Assembly: GCF_012034935.1 (NCBI RefSeq)
Contig: NZ_JAATEN010000009.1
Coordinates: 124,001-188,000 of the forward strand
Direction of reading: 5' to 3'
DNA: 64,000 nt
From: Streptomyces zingiberis
GTDB taxonomy: Bacteria > Actinomycetota > Actinomycetes > Streptomycetales > Streptomycetaceae
A program made the translations under genes and the position numbers. Under the pieces are notes generated by a model. It had not been told where the DNA came from. It searched no databases and saw only the letters and a list, made by a program, of their open reading frames with translations. Of the stretch, positions 50,714-58,554 are shown one piece after another. Each line of letters opens with the position of its first letter. Position 1 is the first letter of the stretch.

Positions 50714-51272
50714 ACCGAAAGGCCCCGCAGCGCGAGCCCCACCGCCTTTCCGACAGAAAACATCAGGGTAATACCCCTTCTGCCACCATCCCCCACTTCT
50801 CCCTCCGGTGGCAATCTCCCTTGGGGCACCCGGATTTCCCCTGCATTCCCCGGACGCCCGCGGCCACTCCTCTCCGCCCGGCTTCCGCGGGGAAGCCCGG
50901 GCCGGCGCCCGGCCCTTGCCCGTCCGCGGCAGGTCGCGGGGGCCGGGCGCCGGCGCCGGGGGGCCGGGGCCCGTGGTGGGCGGTTTCACAGTGGTCCGCC
51001 TCCCGCGCCGGGCGTGTCGTGACGTAGGGGAACGGTGCCGTGGCACGCGAGAGGGGCGCGGGAGCCGTGCCTCGCGACCCGGCCGGGGGAGGGGGAGGCG
51101 GGCACCGCTGGGCGGGGGCCCGTAACGGAGCGACGGGCGGCTCTCCGCGATCAGCGCGGCGCAGGCGCCGGGCGGCTCCTCCGCGTGAGGCCGGCAGCGC
51201 CCCGCGGTACCGGCACCGGCCTGTGCCGCGCCCCGGTGTGCGGGCGCGGCACGGGCCGGTGCCGGGCAGGTC
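50714..51272. other. 559-bp gap with possible promoter and terminator
   Basis: It separates the phosphatase start (-) and the aldehyde dehydrogenase end (-). A perfect repeat GGGTA-A-TACCC (50766-50776) lies about 55 bases upstream of the phosphatase start. On the - strand it contains GGGTAT, the -10 word of SigB-group promoters, but I see no matching -35. The dehydrogenase hairpin lies at the right. No gene is supported in between. Confidence 0.5.
51211..51264 (-). terminator. 23-bp-stem hairpin after the aldehyde dehydrogenase gene
   Basis: 51211-51233 pairs with 51242-51264 (one mismatch) around an 8-base loop, 9 bases beyond the dehydrogenase stop on the - strand. Confidence 0.78.
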
Positions 51273-52733
51273 TCAGAAGGGGTAGTGCGGACGGCGGGTG
51301 GCCATCGTGACCCAGCGGGTGTTGCTGAACGCCTCGATCCCCCAGCGGCCGCCGAACCGTCCGTAGCCGGAGGCCTTGAACCCGCCGAACGGGGCCTGGG
51401 GCTCGTCCGCCACCGACTGGTCGCCGACGTGCACGATGCCGGTGCGGATCCGCTGCGCGAGGCGCAGCCCGTGGCTGCCGTTCTCGGTGATGATGCCGCA
51501 GGTCAGGCCGTGTTCGGAGTCGTTGGCGAGGGCGACGGCCTCGTCGTCGTCGGCGAAGGTGGCGACGACGCAGACCGGGCCGAACACCTCCCCGTGGTAC
51601 AGCTCGGCGTCCTCCGGGACATCGGTGAGGACCGTCGCCGGGTACACCGCCCCCTCGGGCTCGCCGCCGCCGGTCAGGACGGTGGCGCCCTTGGCGACCG
51701 CGTCCTCGACCAGCCCGGCGACCCGCCGCGCGGAGTCGGCGGTCACCAGCGGGCCGATCACGGAGGTGGATTCCTCGGGGCTGCCGGCGGGCAGCGCGGC
51801 GACCTTCGCGGTGAAGCGGCGGGTGAACTCCTCCGCCAGCGAGGCGTGGACCAGGACGCGGTCGCCCGACATGCAGATCTGGCCCGAGTTCATGAACACG
51901 CCGAAGGCGGCGGCGTCCACCGCGTGGTCGAGGTCGGCGTCCTCCAGGACGATGATGGCGTTCTTGCCGCCCAGTTCCAGCACGGCGGGCTTGAGATGGC
52001 GGGCGGCGTGCACGCCGATGACGCGCCCGACGCCCGTGGAGCCGGTGAAGTTGACGGCCCGGACCCGCGGGTCGGCGATCAGCGTCTCGGCCACCTCGGC
52101 GGCGTCGGCGGGGTCGTTGGTGACGACGTTGAGCACCCCGGCGGGCAGCCCGGCGTCCCGCAGTACGTCGGCGACGAACAGGCCGCAGGCGAGCGGCGCG
52201 TCCTCGCTGGGCTTGAGCACCACCGTGTTGCCCGCGGCCAGCGGGGCCGCCACGGCGCGGACCCCCAGGATCACCGGCGCGTTCCACGGGGAGAACGCGG
52301 CGACCACGCCGACCGGCTCGCGCACGGCGAGGGAGAGGGCGTCCCCCTGCTGTGAGGTCAGCACCTCACCGCGCGGGGCGGTCACGGCGGCGGCCGCCTC
52401 GCGGAGGATGGAGGCGGCCAGCCCCACGTTGAAACCGGCCCACGGGCGGGTGCCGCCCGCTTCCCCGGCCATGTGCGCGGCCGCCTCGTCACTGCGTGAC
52501 TCCAGCAGGTCGGCGGCGTCCAGCAGGATCGCGCGCCGCCGGCCCGGGCCGAGGGCGGCCCACGCCTCGAAGGCCGCGTCGGCGGCGTCCACCGCGCGGG
52601 TGATGTCCGCGGCTCCGCCGGCGGCGACGGTGGCGTACACCTCACCGTTCCAGGGGTTCACATCCGACGTGGTGCGGCCGGACGCGGCGGGGACGTCCTC
52701 ACCGCCGATCAGCAGCTGACGGGAAAGGGGCAT
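51273..52733 (-). CDS. aldehyde dehydrogenase, benzaldehyde/vanillin-dehydrogenase-like
   Basis: A 486-residue NAD(P)-dependent dehydrogenase that oxidises an aldehyde to the acid. Catalytic residues are N151 (PWNAP), K174 (LKPSEDAP), E253 (LELGGKN) and C287 (GQICMSG). The sequence style, with REPVGVVAAFSPWNAPVILG and NFTGSTGVGR, is that of benzaldehyde, salicylaldehyde and vanillin dehydrogenases rather than betaine aldehyde types. AGGAAA lies 10 bases before the ATG. A strong promoter with a perfect 15-bp inverted repeat sits upstream. It may feed aromatic acids into catabolism, perhaps with the CoA operon at 58-64 kb, but this link is inferred. Confidence 0.9.
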   Translation of the reverse strand: MPLSRQLLIGGEDVPAASGRTTSDVNPWNGEVYATVAAGGAADITRAVDAADAAFEAWAALGPGRRRAILLDAADLLESRSDEAAAHMAGEAGGTRPWAGFNVGLAASILREAAAAVTAPRGEVLTSQQGDALSLAVREPVGVVAAFSPWNAPVILGVRAVAAPLAAGNTVVLKPSEDAPLACGLFVADVLRDAGLPAGVLNVVTNDPADAAEVAETLIADPRVRAVNFTGSTGVGRVIGVHAARHLKPAVLELGGKNAIIVLEDADLDHAVDAAAFGVFMNSGQICMSGDRVLVHASLAEEFTRRFTAKVAALPAGSPEESTSVIGPLVTADSARRVAGLVEDAVAKGATVLTGGGEPEGAVYPATVLTDVPEDAELYHGEVFGPVCVVATFADDDEAVALANDSEHGLTCGIITENGSHGLRLAQRIRTGIVHVGDQSVADEPQAPFGGFKASGYGRFGGRWGIEAFSNTRWVTMATRRPHYPF

Positions 52734-52871
52734 GGAGTGCGTTTCCTCACGGGGCTCGGGACAGGGGCCGCGCGCCGCCACCCGTCCACGGCGCGCGGCC
52801 GGGAGGCGCCCCGCTGGGCGGGCGCGCGGTGCCGCGCGGGACGGGCGCGTCCGGGCCGGACGGGAGCGGTC

Positions 52872-52933
52872 GTTCGCGATGCGAACAATGGTTCACTGCG
52901 CAAGAGTCTCGTGGGGCGGGTGGAGGTTGTCAA
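52872..52933 (-). promoter_or_regulatory. promoter and operator of the aldehyde dehydrogenase
   Basis: On the - strand TTGACA (52933-52928) is followed after about 17 bases by GAGACT, a weak -10. Downstream of it, over the expected transcription start region, is the perfect repeat GTTCGC-GAT-GCGAAC (52872-52886). A repressor bound there would block initiation. The same half-site occurs in everted form before the aldarate operon (9982-9996). The rest of the 261-base gap to the GT2 gene holds no gene. Confidence 0.6.
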
Positions 52934-52994
52934 TGGACGGGCCCACCGCTCCGGCGGCGCGAGGGCGGGCCGGGCGGGCGGCGATCCGGCCCGG

Positions 52995-54035
52995 TCAGAC
53001 GGTCCCGGACGCCGCCGGGCCCCGGTCCGCCGGCGGTGGGGGAGGGCCGCTGCCCGGGGCCGGTCCGTCGCCGGCGGGCGGCAGGGCGGGAGCGGTCGTG
53101 GGGCCGGGGCGGGCCGGGCCCGGTGCCGGGTAGGCCAGGTGGACGAGGCGGGAGTGCTCCTGCCGCAGATGCATCACCGCCGCGAGGATGTACCCCACCA
53201 GCAGCACGAGAGCCGCGATGGTCATGAGGGTGGCCGCGAGGATCGCGGTGGGGAACCGCGGCACGGTGCCCGTCCGCAGGAACTCCGTGACCACAGGCAG
53301 TCCGAGCACCACGGCGGCCAGGGCCAGCGCCCCGGCGGCCGCCGCGTGGACCAGCGAGGGCCGCTCCCGGCGGGCGAGATTGAGGATCACCCCGAGGATC
53401 CGCCAGCCGTCCCGGTAGGTGCGCAGCTTGCTCTCGCTCCCCGCGGTCCGCCCCCGGTAGTCGATGGAGACCTCGGTGGTGGGCAGCCGCAGGTTGAGCG
53501 CGTGGACGGTCATCTCCGTCTCGATCTCGAACTCCCGGGAGAGGGCGGGGAAGGACTTCACGAAACGCCGCGAGAGCACCCGGTAGCCGCTCAGCATGTC
53601 CGTCACGTCATTGCCGAACAGCACCCGCACCGCACCGGTGAGCAGCCGGTTCCCGAGGGTGTGGCCCGCCCGGTAGGCGCCGCCCCCGGCCTCGCGGCGA
53701 GCGCCCAGCACCTGGTCGTAGGGGCCCTGGAAGAGGAGGTCCACCATCTCCCGCGCCCGGGAGGCGTCGTAGGTGTCGTCGCCGTCGACGATCAGCAGCG
53801 CGTCGGCGTCGATGTCCGCGAACGCCCGGCGGACGACGTTGCCCTTGCCCCGGCGGGGCTCCTCCCGGACGATGGCTCCGGCCGTGCGGGCCACCTCCGC
53901 CGTCCGGTCGGTGGAATTGTTGTCGTAGACGTAGATCTCGGCCTCGGGGAGCGCCGCGCGCAGGTCGCGGACCACCGTGGAGACGGCGGCTTCCTCGTTG
54001 TGGCACGGCACGACGCAGGCGATCGTCGGGCTCAC
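52995..54035 (-). CDS. glycosyltransferase family 2 (dolichol-phosphate mannosyltransferase-like)
   Basis: A 346-residue enzyme. Residues 1-230 are the GT-A domain: IACVVPCHNEEAAVSTVVRD, YVYDNNSTDRTAEVARTAG, LLIVDGDDTYD (the D-x-D metal site) and FEIETEMTVHALNLRLP. Two hydrophobic segments (about 235-260, 275-300) and a Pro-rich C-terminal tail follow. DPM1-like enzymes transfer a sugar from a nucleotide donor to polyprenyl phosphate. The GTG at 54035 has GGGAG 6 bases upstream. A GtrA flippase-like gene and a large membrane protein lie just beyond it on the other strand, which fits a surface glycan function. Confidence 0.88.
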   Translation of the reverse strand: MSPTIACVVPCHNEEAAVSTVVRDLRAALPEAEIYVYDNNSTDRTAEVARTAGAIVREEPRRGKGNVVRRAFADIDADALLIVDGDDTYDASRAREMVDLLFQGPYDQVLGARREAGGGAYRAGHTLGNRLLTGAVRVLFGNDVTDMLSGYRVLSRRFVKSFPALSREFEIETEMTVHALNLRLPTTEVSIDYRGRTAGSESKLRTYRDGWRILGVILNLARRERPSLVHAAAAGALALAAVVLGLPVVTEFLRTGTVPRFPTAILAATLMTIAALVLLVGYILAAVMHLRQEHSRLVHLAYPAPGPARPGPTTAPALPPAGDGPAPGSGPPPPPADRGPAASGTV

Positions 54036-54128
54036 GGTGTCTCCCTCGGCTGGACGGGCCCCGACCCATGGTGCGACACGGGCGGGGGCGGGGCGGGAAG
54101 GCACACCGCGCCCGATATCGTCACTTTT

Positions 54129-54605
54129 GTGTCCGTCGTCTCGGTCCTCTCCTCGCTGAGCCTGCGGCTGCGGGACGCCGCACGGGGGGTCCGGGTGGAG
54201 GCCGCCCGGTTCGGCACCGTGGGGGCGCTCGCCTTCGTCCTCGACAACGGCGGGTACACCCTGCTGGTCTTCGGGCTCCCCGGTGGGGGCGGCGGCCCCA
54301 TGCGGTCGCTTCCGGTGCAGGCGTCGGTGCTGGCCACCGCGGCGGCCACCCTCTTCTCCTGGGCCGGGAACCGCTACTGGACGTACCGGCACCGGCGCCG
54401 CGAGAACATGGCCTGGGAGCTGCTGCTCTTCACCGCCGTGAACGTGGTGGGCATCGCCATCACGGCGGGCACGGTCCTCCTCTCGCGGCGGCTGCTCGGG
54501 TTCGACTCGGTGCTGAGCGACAACACCGCCCGGATCACCGGCTGGCTGATCGCCACCGTCTTCCGCTTCGTCGCCTACCGCGGCTACGTCTTCACCGCGC
54601 CCTGA
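54129..54605 (+). CDS. GtrA family membrane protein
   Basis: A 158-residue protein with four membrane helices. GtrA landmarks are VEAARFGTVGALAFVLDNGG in helix 1, ATLFSWAGNRYWTYRHRR (the conserved N-R-x-W-T) in the loop after helix 2, and LIATVFRFVAYRGYVF at the C-terminus. The family is thought to flip polyprenyl-linked sugars. The GTG has TATCGT 7 bases upstream and no ribosome site, suggesting a leaderless mRNA. It is divergent from the GT2 gene. Confidence 0.87.
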   Translation: MSVVSVLSSLSLRLRDAARGVRVEAARFGTVGALAFVLDNGGYTLLVFGLPGGGGGPMRSLPVQASVLATAAATLFSWAGNRYWTYRHRRRENMAWELLLFTAVNVVGIAITAGTVLLSRRLLGFDSVLSDNTARITGWLIATVFRFVAYRGYVFTAP

Positions 54606-54665
54606 GCGGCCTGGCCGTCCTGACCGCGCGGGGATGGTTCCCCTCCACTGCTACCATCCCGGCTT

Positions 54666-56105
54666 ATGGGACATATCGCCCATTCCCTCCGCGGGTGGCG
54701 CTGGATCGGGGTCCTGGGCGCGCTCGCCGCCGTCTGCGCGCTCGCCACCGCCGTCGTCTTCTCCCCGGGCTACATGAGCCCTGACAGCCTCTCCCAGTTC
54801 GAACAGGCCACCGGCCGCGCCCCGCTCAGCGACTGGCACCCCCCGGTGCTCAGCCTCACCTGGCGCGCGCTCATCGCCGTCACGGGCAGCTACGCCACCC
54901 TCGCCGTCCTGCAGGCCGTCGTCCTCTGGGGAGCGCTGTGGGTGATCGCGTCCTGCGTCTGGGCGGCGGCGGGCAGCCGCGGCGGCTCCCTCGCCGTCCT
55001 CGCGATCGGGGCCGCGCCCCAGGTGCTGACCTTCGCGGGCGTGATCTGGAAGGACGTGCACCTGGCGCTGGCCCTGCTCGCCACCTGCGCCGTCGCCTTC
55101 ACCGGCCGGTGCCTGCGGGAGGACGGCCGGCCCGGTGCGCTCCGGCCGCGGTGGGGCGGGCGAGCGCGGTGGGCACGGTGGGCGCTGCTGGTGCTGGGCG
55201 TGCTCCTCCTCTCCTACGCCGTCCTGGTCCGCAAGAACGCAGTGCTCGCCGCCGTGCCCGTCTTCGTGCTGCTCGTCCTCGCCCTGTGGCGGCGGCCCGG
55301 ACGGCGGCGCTGGCTGGTGGCGACGGCTGCCTTCGCCGCGGCGATCGCCGTCCCCGCCGCCACCGTCGCGCTGGCCGCCCGGCCCGTCCACACCAGCCAG
55401 GTCTCCCAGATCTTCCTCGACGACCTGGTGCATGTGCTCTCCGTGGACGAGCTGCGCTCGGCGCCCGTCTCGGCGGACCTCCGCGGCCGGCTGGCCACCG
55501 CCGCGCGGCGGTGCAAGGACACCGGGGCCGTCTCCGACGCCTACTGGGCCTGCTACCCGCGCTCCCCCCGGGGGCTGTCCCCGGACGCGGACGAACTGCG
55601 CTCCCTGTGGCTCACGGAGATGCCCCGTCACCTGCCCGGATACCTCTCCTACCGGCTCCAGGTCTTCACCCGGCTGCTCTTCGCGACGGACTACCGCTAC
55701 CACGCCGGGATCAGCGGGAACGACCTCGGGCTGAAGGTCTCCCACCCGCGGCTGGAGGACACCCTGGAGACCTATGTGACCGGCTCCGCCAGGAGCCTGC
55801 CGCCGCTCTTCGCGGGCTGGTTCTGGCTCGCGGCCGCCCTGGCCCTGACCGTCCGGCCGGGGGACGGACGGTTCGCCCGGCCGGTCCGGGCGCTGGGCGT
55901 CAGCGCCGCGGCCTACGTGCTCGGCTACTTCCCGGTGGTGCCCATCGCGGACTACCGGTACGTCTACTGGCCCGCCCTCGCCGTCACGCTCGCCCTCGTC
56001 CTGCGGCTGCCCGCTCTCGCCTCGGCCCGGCCACGGGACGGGCGGGCCGGTGATCGGGCCGGCCGTCCGGATTCCACCGGCGGCGCCGTGCCCGGCGCCG
56101 TCTGA
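54666..56105 (+). CDS. large polytopic membrane protein, glycosyltransferase-like
   Basis: A 479-residue protein with about 10-11 hydrophobic segments. The N-terminal extracytoplasmic loop (SPGYMSPDSLSQFEQATG, PLSDWHPPVLSLTWRAL) has the acidic residues seen in GT-C fold enzymes such as mannosyltransferases. A long soluble loop lies at about 255-355 (LVHVLSVDELRSAPVSADLR and LSYRLQVFTRLLFATDYRYH). It starts 60 bases after the GtrA stop. Together with GT2 and GtrA it suggests a lipid-linked sugar transfer pathway. TACCAT lies 8 bases before the ATG. I cannot name the acceptor. Confidence 0.8.
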   Translation: MGHIAHSLRGWRWIGVLGALAAVCALATAVVFSPGYMSPDSLSQFEQATGRAPLSDWHPPVLSLTWRALIAVTGSYATLAVLQAVVLWGALWVIASCVWAAAGSRGGSLAVLAIGAAPQVLTFAGVIWKDVHLALALLATCAVAFTGRCLREDGRPGALRPRWGGRARWARWALLVLGVLLLSYAVLVRKNAVLAAVPVFVLLVLALWRRPGRRRWLVATAAFAAAIAVPAATVALAARPVHTSQVSQIFLDDLVHVLSVDELRSAPVSADLRGRLATAARRCKDTGAVSDAYWACYPRSPRGLSPDADELRSLWLTEMPRHLPGYLSYRLQVFTRLLFATDYRYHAGISGNDLGLKVSHPRLEDTLETYVTGSARSLPPLFAGWFWLAAALALTVRPGDGRFARPVRALGVSAAAYVLGYFPVVPIADYRYVYWPALAVTLALVLRLPALASARPRDGRAGDRAGRPDSTGGAVPGAV

Positions 56106-56266
56106 CGGGAAAGCCGGGCACCGCTGCCGGCCGCACCGGACCCGGCCGCACCGGACCCGGGTGCTCCGGGGCCGGGCGTGGCGCGGCACGCCGCCGTGGC
56201 CCCTCCCGCCGCGCCGCGCCGCGTTCCGCCCGGCTGCGGGGCGCGGCGGATGGGTAGGTTCCGCTC

Positions 56267-56473
56267 ATGAGCGAAGTCGTGGACGCAGACGAACTCCTCC
56301 GCCGTATCCGGGCCGCCCGTGACTGGGCGGCCGAGCAGGAGGCCGGGTCCCGGGAGCAGGCGGAGGACGGCGGGGACGCCGGCGCCCTCGCCGCCTCCCT
56401 CAACTACGCGGCCTTCTCGGCGGTGCGGGAGGTGCTGGACGAGATCATCGAACCGGGCGGCCACCGCCGCTGA
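56267..56473 (+). CDS. 68-residue hypothetical protein
   Basis: A small acidic helical protein: MSEVVDADELLRRIRAARDW, then AALAASLNYAAFSAVREVLDE, ending GGHRR, with a Glu/Gly/Asp-rich middle. The ATG is preceded by TAGGTT 6 bases upstream without a ribosome site, so the mRNA may be leaderless. The codon pattern is good. Function unknown. Confidence 0.68.
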   Translation: MSEVVDADELLRRIRAARDWAAEQEAGSREQAEDGGDAGALAASLNYAAFSAVREVLDEIIEPGGHRR

Positions 56474-56881
56474 GCGGGCACGGACCCGGCCCTCCCCTCC
56501 GCCCGCGGTGCCGCCGCGGGCCGCCCCGGCCTGGGCGCCGGAGAATCCGCCGTCGGGCCCGGTGACGGGCGGGCCTGACCTCCTCCGGCGCGCCCCCGGA
56601 GGCGGCGGCCGCCGGTGCCCCCGGTCACCTCCTCCGCGACGGGGACGGGCCGGCCCTCCGGCGCTCGCCCCGCCTCGAACTCCTGAGCCGGGTCACCGCC
56701 CGGCCGGCGCGGCTCACCCGCCGGCCCTCCGTCGCGCCCCGTCCGGCCCTGACCCGCCACCGGGCGGGCGGTGAGGTGCGCCGCGCCCTCCCGGTGGGCG
56801 TGAGGTCCCGGCGGCGGGGGAGAAGGAGGTCCGGGCCGCGCGCCGCCGGAGCGCGGCGGCCGGAGGAGGAGGCGTACACCG
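56474..56881. other. 408-bp gap, no gene supported
   Basis: No frame in this stretch looks like a protein and I see no large hairpin or repeat. The promoter of the YihY gene must lie near the right end. The ribosome site GGAGGAGGAGG starts about 20 bases before its ATG. Confidence 0.5.
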
Positions 56882-57949
56882 ATGGGAACCGCTGTGCAGG
56901 TCCCGCAGACGCGGGACATGGAGGGGGAGGAACTCTCCGGCGACGAGGCACTGGCCGCGCTGCGCCACTACGGCGGCCGGAAGCTGGTGAAGGACGCCTT
57001 CGCCCGGTTCCGCTACGCGGACGGCTTCAGCCAGGCCCGTTCCCTGGCCTTCCAGATCGTGCTGGGCATGGTGCCGTTCACGATCGCGCTGGTCGGCGTC
57101 GCGGCGACGGTGCACACCGACAGTGTCGGCCGGGTCGTGGAGCTGACGCTGGCGCGGATCGTGCCCGGTGACAGCGCCGGCGTGGTGGAGGAGGCGCTGG
57201 AGGAGACGCGGCGCACCGCCGGTTCGGGGGTGGGGAACGCCGTCGCCCTGTGGACCGGCCTCACCGTGGCCGTCATGAACCTGGCCTCGGCCATGGCGCA
57301 GGTCGAACGGGGCGGCAATCGCATCTACGGCATCGAGCGGGACCGCCCTTTCCTGCGGAAGTACGGCCGTGCGCTGCTGCTGGCGATGGCGGCGGGGGTA
57401 CCGATGGCCCTCGGCTTCCTGGTGCTCGTGGCGGGGGAGGCGGTGGGCGAGTCGGTGGTGGAGGCCCTCGGCTGGTCCGACGGCTGGCTCGGGTGGTGGA
57501 AGGCGCTGGAGATACCCGCCGGGATCGCGCTGGCCTGGATGGGATCGGCGGTGATCTTCCGCTGGGCGCCCCGCCGGGACCAGCCGGGCTACACCTGGCT
57601 GGCGTTCGGCTCGGCCGTCCACCTCGTGCTGTGGGTGGGCGCCACCTGGCTGCTGGCGTTCTACGTGGGGCAGAGCGGCACCTTCGGCGCCGTGTACGGG
57701 CCGCTGACCGCGTTCGTCGCGCTGCTGCTGTGGGCCAACCTCACCGGTGTGGCCCTCTTCCTCGGCCTGGCCTTCGCCGCCCAGCTGGAGGCGGCGCGCG
57801 CCGGGATCACCGAACCGGTCCACCCGGACCCGGGGCCCGGGGGCGAGGGGGCCGGGGCCACCGGGGAGACGGGCCGCTCCGGCCGTCCGCTCGGGGCGGT
57901 GGTCAGCCGGCGGGTGGCCCGCCGGTCAGCGCCGTGCGGGCACGGTTGA
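56882..57949 (+). CDS. YihY/virulence factor BrkB family membrane protein
   Basis: A 355-residue protein with six membrane helices. YihY landmarks are LVKDAFARFRYADGFSQARS followed by LAFQIVLGMVPFTIALVG, LERGGNRIYGIERDRPFLRK-like content (VERGGNRIYGIERDRPFLRK) and the C-terminal YGPLTAFVALLLWANLTGVA. The family is wrongly known as RNase BN; its true role is unclear, perhaps transport. The last 15 or so residues run antisense through the end of the MarR gene, a 47-base overlap. GGAGGAGGAGG precedes the ATG. Confidence 0.88.
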   Translation: MGTAVQVPQTRDMEGEELSGDEALAALRHYGGRKLVKDAFARFRYADGFSQARSLAFQIVLGMVPFTIALVGVAATVHTDSVGRVVELTLARIVPGDSAGVVEEALEETRRTAGSGVGNAVALWTGLTVAVMNLASAMAQVERGGNRIYGIERDRPFLRKYGRALLLAMAAGVPMALGFLVLVAGEAVGESVVEALGWSDGWLGWWKALEIPAGIALAWMGSAVIFRWAPRRDQPGYTWLAFGSAVHLVLWVGATWLLAFYVGQSGTFGAVYGPLTAFVALLLWANLTGVALFLGLAFAAQLEAARAGITEPVHPDPGPGGEGAGATGETGRSGRPLGAVVSRRVARRSAPCGHG

Positions 57950-58394
57950 GGTAGTCGCGGAAGGCGCCGCGTTCACGCGCCGACAGATCGCCGGTCATCA
58001 GCTCCTCCAGGGCGCGTACCTCGGCGTCCACGCCCGCCATCAGGTCCCGTCCCCGCTCGGTGAGCCGGATCAGCAGCCGCCGGCCGTGGGCCGGGTCGGC
58101 CCGGCGGGCGACCAGCCCGCGCCGCTCCAGCGCCGTCACCAGATCACCCGTGGCCTGCGGGGTGACGAACGAGCTGCGGGCGAGTTCGGCGTTGGTCAGC
58201 CCGTCACGGCGGGCGAGCACGCTCAGCGCCGTGTACTGCGGGACGGTGATGCCCGCCGGGCGCAGCACCTCGTCCAGCCGGGCGCGGACGGCCAGTTCCA
58301 CCTGCTTGACCGCGTACAGCAGCAGCGGCGTGGGTCCGGCCTCCGGATCCGGATCCGTCCCCGGCACCTCGCCCGCCGCGGTCCGCGCCGCCAT
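57903..58394 (-). CDS. MarR family regulator of the CoA-catabolic operon
   Basis: A 163-residue winged-helix regulator: LLLYAVKQVELAVRARLDEV, LRPAGITVPQYTALSVLARR, LARSSFVTPQATGDLVTALE (recognition), and the wing RADPAHGRRLLIRLTERG. The ATG at 58394 has GGAGG 5 bases upstream. It is divergent from the acyl-CoA ligase operon, with AAGGTTCC/GGAACCTT repeats between. Layout and target resemble the CouR-type MarR repressors that sense aryl-CoA thioesters. The ligand here is inferred, not seen. Its 3' end overlaps the YihY gene. Confidence 0.9.
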   Translation of the reverse strand: MAARTAAGEVPGTDPDPEAGPTPLLLYAVKQVELAVRARLDEVLRPAGITVPQYTALSVLARRDGLTNAELARSSFVTPQATGDLVTALERRGLVARRADPAHGRRLLIRLTERGRDLMAGVDAEVRALEELMTGDLSARERGAFRDYLNRARTALTGGPPAG

Positions 58395-58477
58395 CGCCGC
58401 CTCCTTCTCCGGCCGTCCGCTGTCCGGCCGTCGCTCCTGCCCTGGTGAACCGGTCGTCCCGGCCCTCGACACTATAT

Positions 58478-58526
58478 AAGGTTCCCTGTTATAAGGGATC
58501 TTGTCATTCGAGAGATCAGGAACCTT
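58478..58526. promoter_or_regulatory. MarR operator region between MarR and acyl-CoA ligase genes
   Basis: AAGGTTCC (58478-58485) and GGAACCTT (58519-58526) are inverted copies. Between them TATAAGGGATCTTG (58490-58503) repeats part of the first copy in the opposite sense. TATATAAGG overlaps the left copy and can serve as a -10 region. The A/T content is far above background, as expected for a shared promoter/operator. Confidence 0.6.
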
Positions 58527-58554
58527 GTCATCGACCCCCGCCCGGAGGGACACG

